Assembly: GCF_033958435.1 (NCBI RefSeq)
Contig: NC_134138.1
Location: 31,216,598 to 31,280,597, forward strand
Length of the DNA: 64,000 bases
Source: Carettochelys insculpta
Lineage: Eukaryota; Chordata; Testudines; Carettochelyidae
Direction: 5' to 3'
Shown piece by piece: positions 31,582 through 44,200 of this stretch (within the stretch, counting starts at the first letter, position 1; every line of letters begins with the position of its first letter). The position numbers and the translations under genes were made by a program. The notes below the pieces were generated by a model that worked only from the letters and a program-made list of their open reading frames with translations, did no database searches and was not told where the DNA came from.

Positions 31582-34500
31582 TTGGGGCAAACGTTTTTTT
31601 TTTTAATTTGTTTTGGGGGTCCACTAGGGGAGGCTAAGGTGAAGCGTGAGCCGGGGGGGGGGGCGGCTATGCAGTGTGTGTGTGTGTGTGTTTAAAGGAA
31701 ATCAAAGAGTACAGAGAGGCGTAAAACTTTTTCCTCTTAAAGGCAAAGTTGTGCTCTCAGGGCTGAGTCCCCACGCTGAGCTCTGCCAGGGTTGCCAGAA
31801 CTTTGTCTAGTGTCTCACTTTTTTTTACCGTCTCCCTTGCTTTCTCCACTTGGGATCCGTGTGTCATTTTGTTGCTGTTGTTGAAAGGTCTGCCGGGTTG
31901 GAGATTTGGGGGAGACTTCCCAATAGTTTGGGGTGGGGAGGGGGGAAGTGCGGTGGTGGTGTTGATGTGTGTATGTGTGTTTGTGTGTGTAATTTGTGGC
32001 TTGTTTCAAAGCTCCAGAGTGTGGGCAGGTGGCCTAATGGGTGTTTGGTGGGCTGTGCAAACAAACTCCCTCTCTTTGCCTGATTCCTGTCTGTGATTGC
32101 TGGGTATGGGAAGTGGACATAGGGAAAGGCCGTGACCATCAAAATTGATTCTCCAGAAAGACCCACAAACTTGTGGGATGCCAGGATAACTCTGGGCTAT
32201 TTTTCAGCATAGAGGTGTTTTGTGACTGGAACAGCTCATTAAATAGCGCTTAGATTTGACATTTGGGTATGTTTTGTCTATTTTTATTGATTGGAAATAA
32301 AGTGAATTTTAATGTTCCAGGATTCCTGAATGCTATTTTTGAAGGACTAGAGTGGCCCATTAACTTACAAGGAATCAGACAGTCTCCATCCACAAATGTC
32401 AAATCTCTGAAATGCATTGAAGGCATGGTGCTCTGAAAAAATGTGGGCAGAAGCTACGAGTTAAAGTGAAGACATCTCTTAATTCCATCCTCTTTTCCCT
32501 TCCCTAGTGCAAATTTATATCTGGTAGTAGAATGAAATAATAAATGCAAAGGGGAAAACAGAGACACTGTGGGAGGAAATTTTTTTTAATATAAAGACTG
32601 TATGCTCTTTGGGGCATGGACTGTACGCCACTTTTGCAATTTGTATGCCACAGCTCTTTGTAGCTGCTACTCGAAACAAAATTGTTACTAACAACATGGT
32701 TTTCATGTAATCGGATTTAGTAAAAGCATAAAGAGCAATGGAACTCTTTGCCATTTTAGCTGTCTTCTTCAGCAGCGCTGAAACCTATGAATCTTGGTGG
32801 CATCATGTTACTTTGCTGTTGGTTTTAGGAAAAGTTGATTAGTTAGAAGAGACTGCCAGAGTTAAAAATGCAAGGGGCAGCAAAGGAAAGTTAGTGGTAA
32901 GAGCCAGTTCCTGACGTGGACAAAATGAGAATAAAAGTTGCAGTAGTCTTTCTGAGATGTTCACCAATATGCGCATTAGGTTAGAGAGCGGGCTCAGATA
33001 TTCCACCAGAGTGACATTAAAAAGAAAACAAAACAACAAACACACTACAGAAGAGTGAGGATTTTTAAAAAGTACTGTAGCTCTATGAGGGCTTGTTTAA
33101 GAACATCATTATTTCCTGAAAATAGTGATGCTGCAAGACAGTCTGGAAATGGTATCAACACTTTGAAACAGTTTTTTAAACTACTGAGTGAAAGACTATT
33201 AATAATACAATTAATCCAAGCAAGAGGATGTCTTTCTTTTTAAAAAGGCAGGAAAAAAACCAAAACAAAAACAAAAGAAGGACTTTTCTATTTTTGAAAT
33301 ATAAATATATATATACATAGTTTTTGATAAGCTATAGACCATTCAGTAAGCCACATATAATCATAGATGTTGTACTGCACTTGAGTACTAGTAATTTTAC
33401 AACTAATCCCTGAGACATATGACATCAAGATTTTGCTTTAATTTGCAAGATAGAGGAAATTAAGATACAGGGTATATTCAGATATAGGGTAAATATAGAA
33501 CTTTTGGTTCATAATCTATCCAGACTCTGAATACATGAGTTTATATAATACAGAATAATTGCACTCTGTTTGAAACTGCTTGTGTATAGAGGCACAACCA
33601 AAGTGTGCTCAGGACAATGTTTCATCAGCTTTGTTGTTATTAGTATTTTTTTGCCTAGTTTGCTTTCAGTCAGACTTTGCATATTATCTGGAGATTTTTT
33701 TTTTGTGCCCGTATGTGGTTTATTGTTTACTTTATTGTAAAGTTATTAAAGGAAAATTTAAAGCGTCATTGACAAGCTCTGAGGTCTAAGGTTTCTTGGT
33801 AATGCATATACAATAATCCAATATTTCCTTTTTTTTCCTATAATGTATTCATGGTCTAAACTGCACGATGGCTTTTTCAAGACCCTCTTGGGCTAACTTA
33901 CGTGTTTACCATTAAAAGAGAACATTCTAAATTATTTATATGGATCGCGATAGATAGTATTTTTGTGTATCATTCTTAATAACTTTCATAGCATGCTCTC
34001 CTACTGTGTGTTCTATGAAAGTGTGTGAGGAATAATATGTTTATGTAGTATGATTCTATACTAATCAACGCACAGTAAAAAATCTCTGTAGTTTCTGCAT
34101 ATTTGCATTGATTGTTAAATCTCGCCATTTCAACCATATTATATTTTTACTACTGCTTCTCCTCAGTGTTTTTTATTTTCAAAGCATTGTTCAAGCAATG
34201 AATAGTAACTTTTTGTTAATATGAATTAACTCTAACAGAAATTTACTGAGCAATTATTTTGAAAGAACAAAGAAAACATTTGGAAGTTACAGGTGTCTGA
34301 AAAAGGTTTTAAATACAAATCACACTTTTAAAAAAATCTAATTTTAATTGCAAGCATAGGTTGAGGGTTTTTTTAAAAATTACTATTTGACGACTTTTCT
34401 TCTGAGTTTGATAGTGTGCACTGAACGTTTGTCTCTTTTACAAACTCCTGATAAAATTTCAATATAATTATTTGAACAGGAATATCAGATCGTAACTGTA

Positions 34501-36339
34501 GCCACAATGGCAATATCTCTCTAATAAAGGTTACCGAGTAGCACCAAAAGTAACATTGAGAGAAAGTTTATGGTTAAATATTTTTGAACAAGACAGCAAT
34601 CCTTTTGTTAGCGGAAAGTAAAATGGAAACTGATTATATTTTAAAAACTGTTTCAGTTAAAACAAACTACTGCCTTGTCATAAAATATTGGCCCTAAACA
34701 GAAATATATTCTGATGAAGATATTCTACTGGTGTGTAAAATGAAGCCATTCATTCAGTAAACTGACAACTTTCCAGTTGGTGTTTGCCCTTGCTTAATTT
34801 AGTTTCCTCAACACAAACTAGTGAGGTAGTCTGGGTCTGTTTTTGGCAGTCTAGGTAACTGCAAATTCAGGGATTTCTATCAGAAGTACTATACTTTGCC
34901 AGTCAAAATACAACTGATAAAACCAGACAGGTATAACAGATGTAAAGTAAAAGAGAGAACATTTCTCAGGCATGTCTTTTAGTTTTTGTGACATTGTACA
35001 GTTGTCAGGTAACAAGGGAATACTGATGATTAATGTTAAAACCTGCATCTTCCGCACTGCTTTGTTGTATAAATACTACTGTCTGTTGACCTTTAGAGAT
35101 GTTAATTACTACATATTTAGTCCATGTCCTCCTATATTTTTCTGTCTGTAATGTACATAAAAGTGCCTTTCCTGTCCTCCCATGGAGGAAGGAGAGTGAC
35201 CATTTCGTTAATGGTACCATATATTGGGACAGTAAGGTTTGACTTTTCATAGGTAAACCTGCACCCAAAGAGAAGATCTGATTACTGTAAGTATTAGATT
35301 AGTGTATGAAGGCAAATACATGCAACAGAAGACCTTTATAAGCACCGCTTTTTTACATTGTGGTTTTTTTCCTAATTAAAAAACATGAGTGATATCAGGT
35401 GACATAGAGGTACAATTACACAATAATTTGATAAATGTTTACAAAAGTAGCACATGTAACTCCCCATTTCAGATTGTGGTTAGCATTAATTTGTTGATGT
35501 TGCTTTGCACCTAATCAATAGAGGGTCCACCAAGACGGAATCTTATCCAGTTGTATTATAGCCCAGAACATTAAAAAAAATTAGAAACACAAATAAATAT
35601 GTTGGTTTCAACTCATTCCCTGCTGGACATTTTCTCACCTCCTAGAACCCCTGCACAAGTGAACACCATTCCACATGATGTGTAGGCCATAGTTAGAGGA
35701 GGCCCTGGCTTGGCATCAAAAGGGTAAGATGATTGTTGTTTCGGAGAACTGGCCATATTTGTTTTTTCTTTATACATTTTTTGTGCTACTGACCTGTCCA
35801 TTTCCGTAGCACTAAAAGTTCTTTTTAAAATGTAATAACATCACTGATGGGAAAACATATTAAATTGAATAAAGAATGTTAATCTTTCCATCATTTTTAT
35901 CGTTATCCTTTAGAGTTTAATAGAGAATTATAACCCCAGTGTAGAACTCTATTGGATGATTAAGAAACCCATAGAAAAATAATCTTTTAAAATTCTTTAA
36001 GCTTGGAAAAATAACATGGATAGGTCATTTCCATCGATCTCACTGGGCGCCATCCCATTTACTTCTGTACAACTTTCTCATGCTGAGTTTGGAACAGTAG
36101 AAAAATTAAATTGAAATGATCTGTGCCCAAATTTTGAATTATCAAGCTTAATCTTACTAAAAGTCATTTTCTGATTCTTAAGCTGGCGTTGATGTAAACA
36201 TGATTTGTTGTAAATAGATTTTTTTCAAAGCTCAGATCAACTGTTTTTCTCCTAAAGTTATTTAATAAAAAATATTTATTTTTGAAATGTTACTAGCCCC
36301 TTAAAAACCTGCAATAAATGGTTTACAAGTGGCTAGACA
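31582..36339. other. Probable intron, mostly unique
   Basis: Contains a (GT)n tract at about 31674-31691 and, at 32595-32680, a fragment of the CTCTTTGGGGCATGGACTG dispersed repeat. It is otherwise AT-rich without recognisable exons or elements. Assignment to an intron rests on the inferred promoter at 30.3-31.5 kb. Confidence 0.4.
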
Positions 36340-36560
36340 CCTTCCCTGGTGGTTTAATTTATACAAGCAGGAAACTTTCTCTCCTTTTTCTCTCTCTTTC
36401 TTTCTTGTTTTCTTTAAACCAACTGACGTAATGCCAAACTTTGCTTTAAAAGAACAGACAGAAGTAATTGGTAGCTTTTAACTTTTAATAATGTTCTGGA
36501 TTGGTTTTAGTGGCCAAACTGACGTTTTTTTTTTCTTTCTAATTCAAGTAAAAACGGGCT
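36340..36560 (+). promoter_or_regulatory. Candidate cis-regulatory cluster with CRE-like sites
   Basis: ACTGACGTAATGC at 36422-36434 exactly repeats the 13-mer found in the promoter at 30449-30461. A further CTGACGT lies at about 36519-36525. A CT-rich tract (36379-36412) precedes them. No promoter or exon is proven. Confidence 0.3.
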
Positions 36561-37249
36561 TGTGGCCTGAGGAAGAAAGGCCCTGTTGATGCAGTTACTT
36601 TTATTCTTGTTTTTCAATCTGTTATTAAAAATCTTTCCTGCTGAGCTCTGCTGGATTTCTCCAATTGCTCTTTGTGATGGCTGGTGCATTTCAGGTTACA
36701 GAAACTTAAACAGTTTTCTGTCTTTTTTTCTTTTTTTCTCCTTGTCCCATGTGCATTTTGAGATGCATTATCCTCTTTTTTCCCTTTTGGAGAAGCAATT
36801 TGTTTTGGTTTAGACGGGATTAACAAGCTAAATGCATCTGTGGTGACAGATCAGGGAATATTTATTTTAATAATGTAAAGCAACATTTTACACCTGCTAG
36901 TGAAGGTCAGATTGGCATGATAACAGTTGCCCTTGCAGAAGGGAATAGGGTGTAGTATCTCATTCATCATTTCTCCCTACCCCATTTTAAAACCAACCCA
37001 CAGTTTTTTTAAAGATGCTTTTGTAATCGTCTCTGCTGACCAGTAGCTATTTATTTAAAGCTTCTTGCCGTACAAATATAAAAGATAATAAGAGGAAAAA
37101 TGGTTTTTCTAGCTATGTGTCTCTTTTTTAATAGCCTGTAATAGATTAAGGATATTTTGCAGTTTTTTGACATTTCCTTTATTACCTTCCCACTTCTTGC
37201 TGGGCTTTTGCATACAAGCAGAACTTTCTACGGTAAAGGGCTGTGTTAG
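36561..37249. other. Unassigned, AT-rich
   Basis: No gene or mobile element recognised. Confidence 0.35.
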
Positions 37250-37470
37250 GCAACAGACTCCTTGGCGAAGTTGACGTCAGTACGACTTCATAAGTTGGCA
37301 AGTAGGTGCATCTTTCAAAGACCAAGTCAGTTTGTGCCAGTTTTTCCTTCCTTTAGGGGAGACACTCCACCCAGCAGCACCATACCCCACCCAGCGTGGC
37401 GAGCTATAATTCAGTGGCAACACTATAAATGACTATCTTCCCTGGGGTTTAAACCCTGAACTTGCTTTTT
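37250..37470 (+). promoter_or_regulatory. Candidate enhancer or alternative promoter
   Basis: A perfect palindromic CRE TGACGTCA (37272-37279), two CCACCCAGC boxes (37369-37396), a TATA/MEF2-like CTATAAATGA (37423-37432) and the palindrome GGGTTTAAACCC (37445-37456) lie within about 190 bases of otherwise AT-rich DNA. CpG dinucleotides are locally more frequent. Function is inferred from clustering only. Confidence 0.35.
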
Positions 37471-39714
37471 TCAAAGATAATATTTAATGTAAAATTCAGT
37501 TTGTTGTAGTAGGTTTACATCTTCCTAAGTACTTTTTAGGTCTCATACTGCAGTTCTCAGTCATGGAAAAACGCACATTGGTATCCATGGGACTTTTGCC
37601 TCAGTCAGGGCTACAAGATTGGCTGTTTCATGTGGTGGGCGACTGATTGCTACACGTTTTATGGAATTTGAGATGAAATCAGATAATTTTGCATTCTTTT
37701 TCAAAAATAGAAATCTTATAAATTCAAGAAGTCCTAGCATTATATAATAGATTCTATCCAGTAAGTGAAATTTACTTTTGGAACGTATTCGATTTGCAGA
37801 TAGTATTTAGTCAAGTTAAAATCTGAATTTCAAACTTATCTTTAGATAAGAGTTTGCTACTTTCTTCTAATTGCTCATTGCTGTTCTTTATGCTCGTGGT
37901 AAATGAAAAACACTCCTGTCTGTATCATTGTGTTTACGTTATTTAGATGAGAAAGAAAACTACCAAGGAAAATTTTAGTTCAGTGACATTTGTTTCTCAG
38001 CTTTAGAAAGGAGTTTTAGCATGTCTTGATATATTTTGAATTTTCAGATATCACTACAAGTTCATAGGATTTTTTTGTTTTTGTTTTCGTATTTGTTTTG
38101 TTTTGTTTTTTGGTCAGCCTTACGTTTACTGAAGCTACAATTTGTTAGTTTCAAAGTAGGGGAAATGAAATTATTGTAAAAGTATTGTATGTTTGAAAAA
38201 AGGATTGTACTATGATGAGTTTTTATCTCTTTGTTGTTTAATTACTGGTATTTTTGGTTTACTAGGGTAGCTGAGGAAAAAAAAAACTGTGGAAGATGAT
38301 GCAAAAACTCATCAGTTGTGCTTATATTCTTCTACAAGATTTACTTGACAAATATGCTTCAGTTTTGCCTCAAACCATTTTAAGCTACCTCTGGTCCAAG
38401 AATCTACCAGTCCTGGGTTCCTTGGGGATTAAGTATGACAGTTTCTATTATATAATGAACAGCAGTATTGTTTGAACAGAGGTAACATATTTTTGATTTG
38501 TGTACTTTTTTTGGTGGTTGGCACTAGCAGAGCTCTAAAATGAGAGCTGATCTAACAGTGTAAATATCTGAATATGCTTGAAACATACAGTATAGACCTA
38601 ATGTATGCATTTAAATAATTGGCTCTATCCATTTATATTATATATACTGTATCTGCGTGTTTATATACAAAGCCCAAAATAGTTTGCTCTGCTATCTGTA
38701 GCTTTCAAATGTGTATCCTTTGGGTATTCCCGACCTACTTTACAAAGTCTGAAACGCATATTTAAACTGAGAACAGAAGAGTAAATGCACTGCTTGGCTT
38801 CTACAAAATAACTAAATAAAGCTGTGAGCACTTAATTTAAATTAAAAAGTGTACCTCTCACCTTGCAAACTGGTCTTTGAAGTGTCAATATCTTTGACAG
38901 TATTATTTTTAAAATAATGCTTTTAACGATTATGTGAAGAAACATTGAATTATTTGTTGATGTTTAAATAACTGTTTTAAAATGCTGTACAAAAACGCTA
39001 CCCGTATTTTACATTTTTGAAGCTATATTAGTAAGAATTAAGTCAGTTTTCCACAGATAGAGTATTCCCAATATCACCAAACTATGATGCTGTGTAAAAT
39101 GCTTATACTAATAATATTAAAGCATATATCACAGAGCATAATTTGGGAAATGCCGAAATGCATAAGGCAGAAATAAATTGTAGAAAATCATCCAAAAGCT
39201 TAAATGAAAAGTTGCTTCATTAATTTATTTAATAAAATATATATATTTCCTTTACAATGTTTAATCTGTATCTTCTGAAATAGTTTGATTTTTTTTTCTA
39301 TTTCTCTTCTCATTTTGAGATTGAATTGAATATACAGTTGGACTTTATCTGGCTGCAGCAACACAATTTAGAAATAAAATGAATAATATAACAAAATGCT
39401 CCCTCCTCCCACCAAATACACAAAACACACCAAATATTGCCTGACCCAACCTCCTCAGGCAAAAGCTTGTGAAAATAGACTAGCTTTCCCTTTGAAGGTT
39501 CAGCTGTCTCTGACTTGAAAATGAGCTAGCTCTTTGTATGGCTGTCAACCTTCCAGGATGGGCCTGGAGTCTCCCAGAATCAGCATCAATCTCTTGGTGA
39601 CTATTGAAAGCAATCTTGGAGATTTTAATAGGTTAATTTAAGAAAATGACATTAGGTTATGTTAGCAGGAAAAAAATCTCCTGGAATAGCTTCAGTCAGA
39701 GATGGCATCCTTAG
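37471..39714. other. Probable intron, AT-rich, no gene
   Basis: A TTTTG-rich tract lies near 38070-38110. No exon, RNA gene or mobile element recognised. Confidence 0.4.
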
Positions 39715-39840
39715 CTCTTTGTAAGATCAAAAATTTGTCTTTCTTGCCCGTGGAAGCTGGTCCAATAAAAGATGCTATCTCACTGACCTTGTCTCTTACT
39801 CTCCAGGGACCAACATGGCTACAATAATACTGCATAGTCT
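39715..39840 (+). repeat. Retroelement 3'-end fragment (GGACCAACATGGCTACA type)
   Basis: AAGCTGGTCCAATAAAAGATGC, split here as CCAATAAAAGATGCTATCTC and GGGACCAACATGGCTACAAT, is a common reptile repeat end. Its last part resembles the ends of the fold-backs at 24006 and 40686 (GACTAACATGGTTAC, GACTAGCACGGCTTAC). A related origin, perhaps Penelope-like, is my inference. Confidence 0.55.
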
Positions 39841-40672
39841 GTGACTCTGTTAGATAAATGGGAGAAGTGAATTCCAGAGATGAAGGCCCTCCATTCTGTA
39901 CATCTTGCCATCAGACTCTAGAAGTTCATATCTTTGGGTTGTTAGTTGAACCACCACACAAAAGTTCAGTTGTCACAGTGGTGCATAAGGAAAGAAACAT
40001 TCTCTTAGGTTGTCAAGATCTAGTGTACCTTATGTACATAGTTTTCTTGTGGAGGCCTACAGAGAGCCGAAAAGCATGTCATTTAATAAGTTACTATTCA
40101 TTTTTTTACTGATACAGAATTTATACCATTTGTATAAGTGTTCAGTCTGTAGTTTGTATATTGTATGGGTCCTGAAGCAGTTCAATATAAACAGTTAATT
40201 TAATCCTATAGATGGTGGTTGAGCATACTGGAAACCTAAGCAATTCTATAACATTTCCTGCCATGAGGGAAAATGTTAGATGAAAGGTATCAGCAATATA
40301 TGTCTGAGTCATGCTATGTACTGAACCTTGTTACAAGCAAACACCCAACTCCCACACGGACAAAAATTCAATGCAGGCACCTGTGTCTTTTCGTGTGTGC
40401 AAGTAGCTATAAATAAGTGTATATAATCTATGATATATAAAATTAAATCAACCTTTTCCTCCAAATTAAGCTAAATGAATAGCAGCCAAACTATATGGAG
40501 AACAAAAAGTTCTAGTATCTGTTGAGAGTGCTGAGCGTCGTTGCTCTTTGTTCTTGAGCAAAGAACAATTCAGAAATATCTTAGAAAAATAACATGTAAG
40601 GTAAGGCTCAGTGATGGTCCGGTATGCAATGCAGTGTGCTTTGTTTATGTCCAGTCAGAAATGATCAAGCAC
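39841..40672. other. Unassigned, no gene
   Basis: Short open frames only. No mobile-element signature. Confidence 0.35.
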
Positions 40673-40685
40673 TATCAACTTTTAA

Positions 40686-41216
40686 TAGTAAAAGAGAGTA
40701 AGCCGTGCTAGTCTATACACTATCAAAACAAAAAGCAGTCAAGTAGCACTTTAAAGACTAGCAAAATAGTTTATTAGGTGAGCTTTCGTGGGACAGACCC
40801 ACTTCTTCAGACCATAGCCAGACCAGAACAGACTCAATATTTAAGACACAGGGAACCAAAAACAGTAAGCAAGGAGGACAAATCAGAAAAAGATAATGAA
40901 GGTGAGCAAATCAGAGAGTGGAGGGGTGGGGGGGAAGGTCAAGAATTAGACTGAGCCAAGTATGCAGATGAGCCTCTATAGTGACTCAGAAAGTTCCTCT
41001 AATTCTTGACCTTCCCCCCCCACCCCTCCACTCTGATTTGCTCACCTTTATTATCTTTTTCTGATTTGTCCTCCTTGCTTACTGTTTTTGGTTCTCTGTG
41101 TCTTAAATATTGAGTCTGTTCTGGTCTGGCTATGGTCTGAAGAAGTGGGTCTGTCCCACGAAAGCTCACCTAATAAACTATTTTGCTAGTCTTTAAAGTG
41201 CTACTTGACTGCTTTT
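40686..41216. mobile_element. Large fold-back retroelement insertion, 220-base inverted arms, 13-base TSD
   Basis: The left arm (40730-40950) and right arm (40998-41217) are nearly perfect reverse complements around a 47-base spacer. TATCAACTTTTAA occurs at 40673-40685 and 41217-41229 as a 13-base target duplication. The left arm alone carries an outward extension ending AGTAAGCCGTGCTAGTCTAT. Each arm contains the repeat GAAGAAGTGGGTCTGTCCCACGAAAGC, common in reptile genomes. One insertion event with an inverted, truncated second copy explains the structure. A Penelope-like origin is possible but unproven. Confidence 0.85.
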
Positions 41217-41229
41217 TATCAACTTTTAA

Positions 41230-44200
41230 GTAGGAGGTTTATCGCTCTGTCATATGTGAGGTATGTTCTCCCCTTCCCCCGCCCCACCCCTTGTCTCTGT
41301 TACCATGCCTCTCCATTTCCATCTCTGTGTCCTGTCTATATAAACACACAACACATGCATTCTAAAAGTATGTGTAAATTAAAATCAGTCCATGTTTCAT
41401 AATCTGTGCAAAACACACCAGTGGTTTTATTGTTCTTTCCGAGCCGCCAATGAGTTTACAGTTTTGAGTGTGGCTTAATGAGGGTTCTGACTCGGGTTCT
41501 GACTCTGATTCTGACACATAGCCTAATGAGAAAAAAGTAGAACACGTTGAAAACTAACTTTTGTTTGTGGTTGGGTTTGTGATGTCATCAAATGCCGGGT
41601 ATTATAAGCTCTGGAAAAATTTAGAAATCTAGGCAGGAGTCCATTTTGCATCAGTGCTATTAAGTTGTTTACAGCACTAACTCTGCTAATGAGAAAGCAA
41701 AAGGGGTAATGATTTTGGTGTTTGTTTTGGTTTGACATTTTCAATGTAAATGAATGTTTTCATAAGTGTGAATTTAACCTGTTTTGGTTAGAAGACAGCA
41801 GGGGTTTAATTGGTGAAAAGGAGAAGAAAAGCCTTCTCCCACAGAAGATAGTGGGAAAACTTACATCGATTTCAGGGAGGACTGAATCTGCCCTCTGAGC
41901 AAGGCATTACCTTAATTAAATTAGAGTTTGTGAACACCAGCATTTAGGGCTCAATCTTGCACATGCTTGCTGTTCCTTATAAAGATTACTATTGTAAGTA
42001 GTCTTATTGATATCAGTAAATGCTACGTTTCAATGCCCCATCCTGTGTTTTGACTTGACTACACACAGCAGTCCTTCAGTAGATCATGATTAAGGATTGG
42101 TCCTTACTGTTGGCAGAATTGGGCCTGTTGTTTTTAGAGAGATTAATGTTGAAACCAAGTTAAAACAATTTTTAACTACACCTGCTACTGAGCCTTCCTG
42201 CTAATTTCTGTGGTCTCTAAGCCACATTATATTTTATTGCATCTCTCCCGCTGCTGTCTGAAAAGTTCATACAAGCAACAGCGGAAAGTGACTAAAACGT
42301 CGACCCTGAAATTGGATCCATGTGAGTGGACCCTAATTCCCTCGTAGAATGCTCCTGAATTCTGCTTGCATCCAATTTGTATGATGGGTCAAAGAAATGG
42401 TGCTGGACTGTATACAAAGTATGCGTTTGCTATTAATATAACACAGCTGAAAACATTTCAGAACAATCTAGGTTTCCCCCAATCTCAGAAATTTTGTAGT
42501 GATTGTCAGTATTTGTAACAACAGAAGAAAAAAAAATCAGACCAAAGTGTAATTTTTTTTTTAAATTGATATTGCTTCTTTTGAAGTACACATGTATTAT
42601 TATTGTTGTACAAAATATCCTGGAAATATGTGAGCTTTTTGCTTTGTTTGTTTATTGGAACAGACTACCATTTTTCAGGTTCTTTACAATAGCACTAAAT
42701 AGTGCTAATAAATAAACTTTTTTTTTTGGTTATGTTTTTGTTTTTACAGTCTCTCTTAGTGTTTTGGAGACATCCAACAAAGAGCAAGTTGAGAGTGGAA
42801 TTTTTTTTCTTTTTTGGATTACATAAAAAGAGTTTTTACAACCCATAGAACATGAGTACATTCTGGAAAATATTTCTCACAAATGGCAGGTCCCAGGCGG
42901 TAGAAGTTAGATAGTCTACTTATGACATATAGAATCTGAACTCTGAATACTGTTTTCTATGATTTTAAAAGCAATGGAAAGTAAGATTTATTAGACGTTA
43001 AGTGTCCCGGTGCTACAGATTCATTTTGTGTTCATGGCAGTGTCATATGAACTTTCATAAGAGATTCATTGTAATACTGCATTAGCTAAGGGCAGTTAAA
43101 ATGAATTGTTCAGTACTTTAAATTTCCTGTTTAGTTTTCTACCTCTCTTTAGTAATTTCTCAGAGTTTTGTCTGAAAACAATAGTAACTTGTGTATGTGA
43201 ATATCTTGATTAACCAAAACAACCTGTTGGCTGTCCTGAAAGATATAGTACTTGGAAATTTACCTCTATTTGTAATTTAAACTATTGGCATTTAAAATAA
43301 AAGTTTCAGAAATCTAGTATAACAGTAGTTGCTTGTCAGTGGGAAAGAATGTAAAAAACTAAAGTTAAAAGAATAAGAAGGTGGCAGCTGTGGAATATAT
43401 TTGAGCGGGTGAAAGGGGACTCATGGTTAAACAAGCTTTGCCTTCTTGGATTTTTAGAATTTGTTGTCCAGAAGACGTACATCTGAATAGAAGGGGGGCT
43501 AGGATAGAATGAAATCCATTGTGACAGAACAAATTGTTATTGCACATGTTTTTATTTATTTATTTTTGCTGTCCTGCAAACTGTGTCTTCCTTTGTTATG
43601 TCATAAGGAATTTCAGAAGAAACCTTACCGGAGTAGAACTGCCATAAAAATTGCACTCGTCAGCTCTAGCTCAGTGCAGCACACTACAGTACATAATAGT
43701 TTTCAGTATGCTACTGTGCTGCTTCCATTCAGGAGTAGAACTGGAGTGACTTTACTTGTGTGTTAAAATGACTGGTTTTCCTTTGAAAACCCTCCACCCT
43801 AGAGAAAAAAGAGGAGAAAATATCTGATATACAAGATGAGATTATGGATGTTATAATGCCATTTATTAGAGAATACTGGGGAAAAAATTATATTAGGACC
43901 AAAGTTCCTGTGGATTACTACGCAATGCTTATTACTATTTTCCTGAGTTTTACCTAGTTAGGATCTGATCCTTCAATGTCTGGAGCAGTTTGGAGTTAAG
44001 AATACGTGCATTCAGGGAGAGGAAACCCCTGCCAACTACAGGGTTTCACTATCGATTTTCTTCTTCTTCTTCTTTTTCCCCTAATATTTCACAGATTGTG
44101 GGGCATTCTTTATTTTCCCCTTGGCAGGGAGAGGTGGAAAGAGGAGACAGTGGGGGCACATATCAGTACTGTAGGTAATATTTCCTGACTATTGTTTGCT

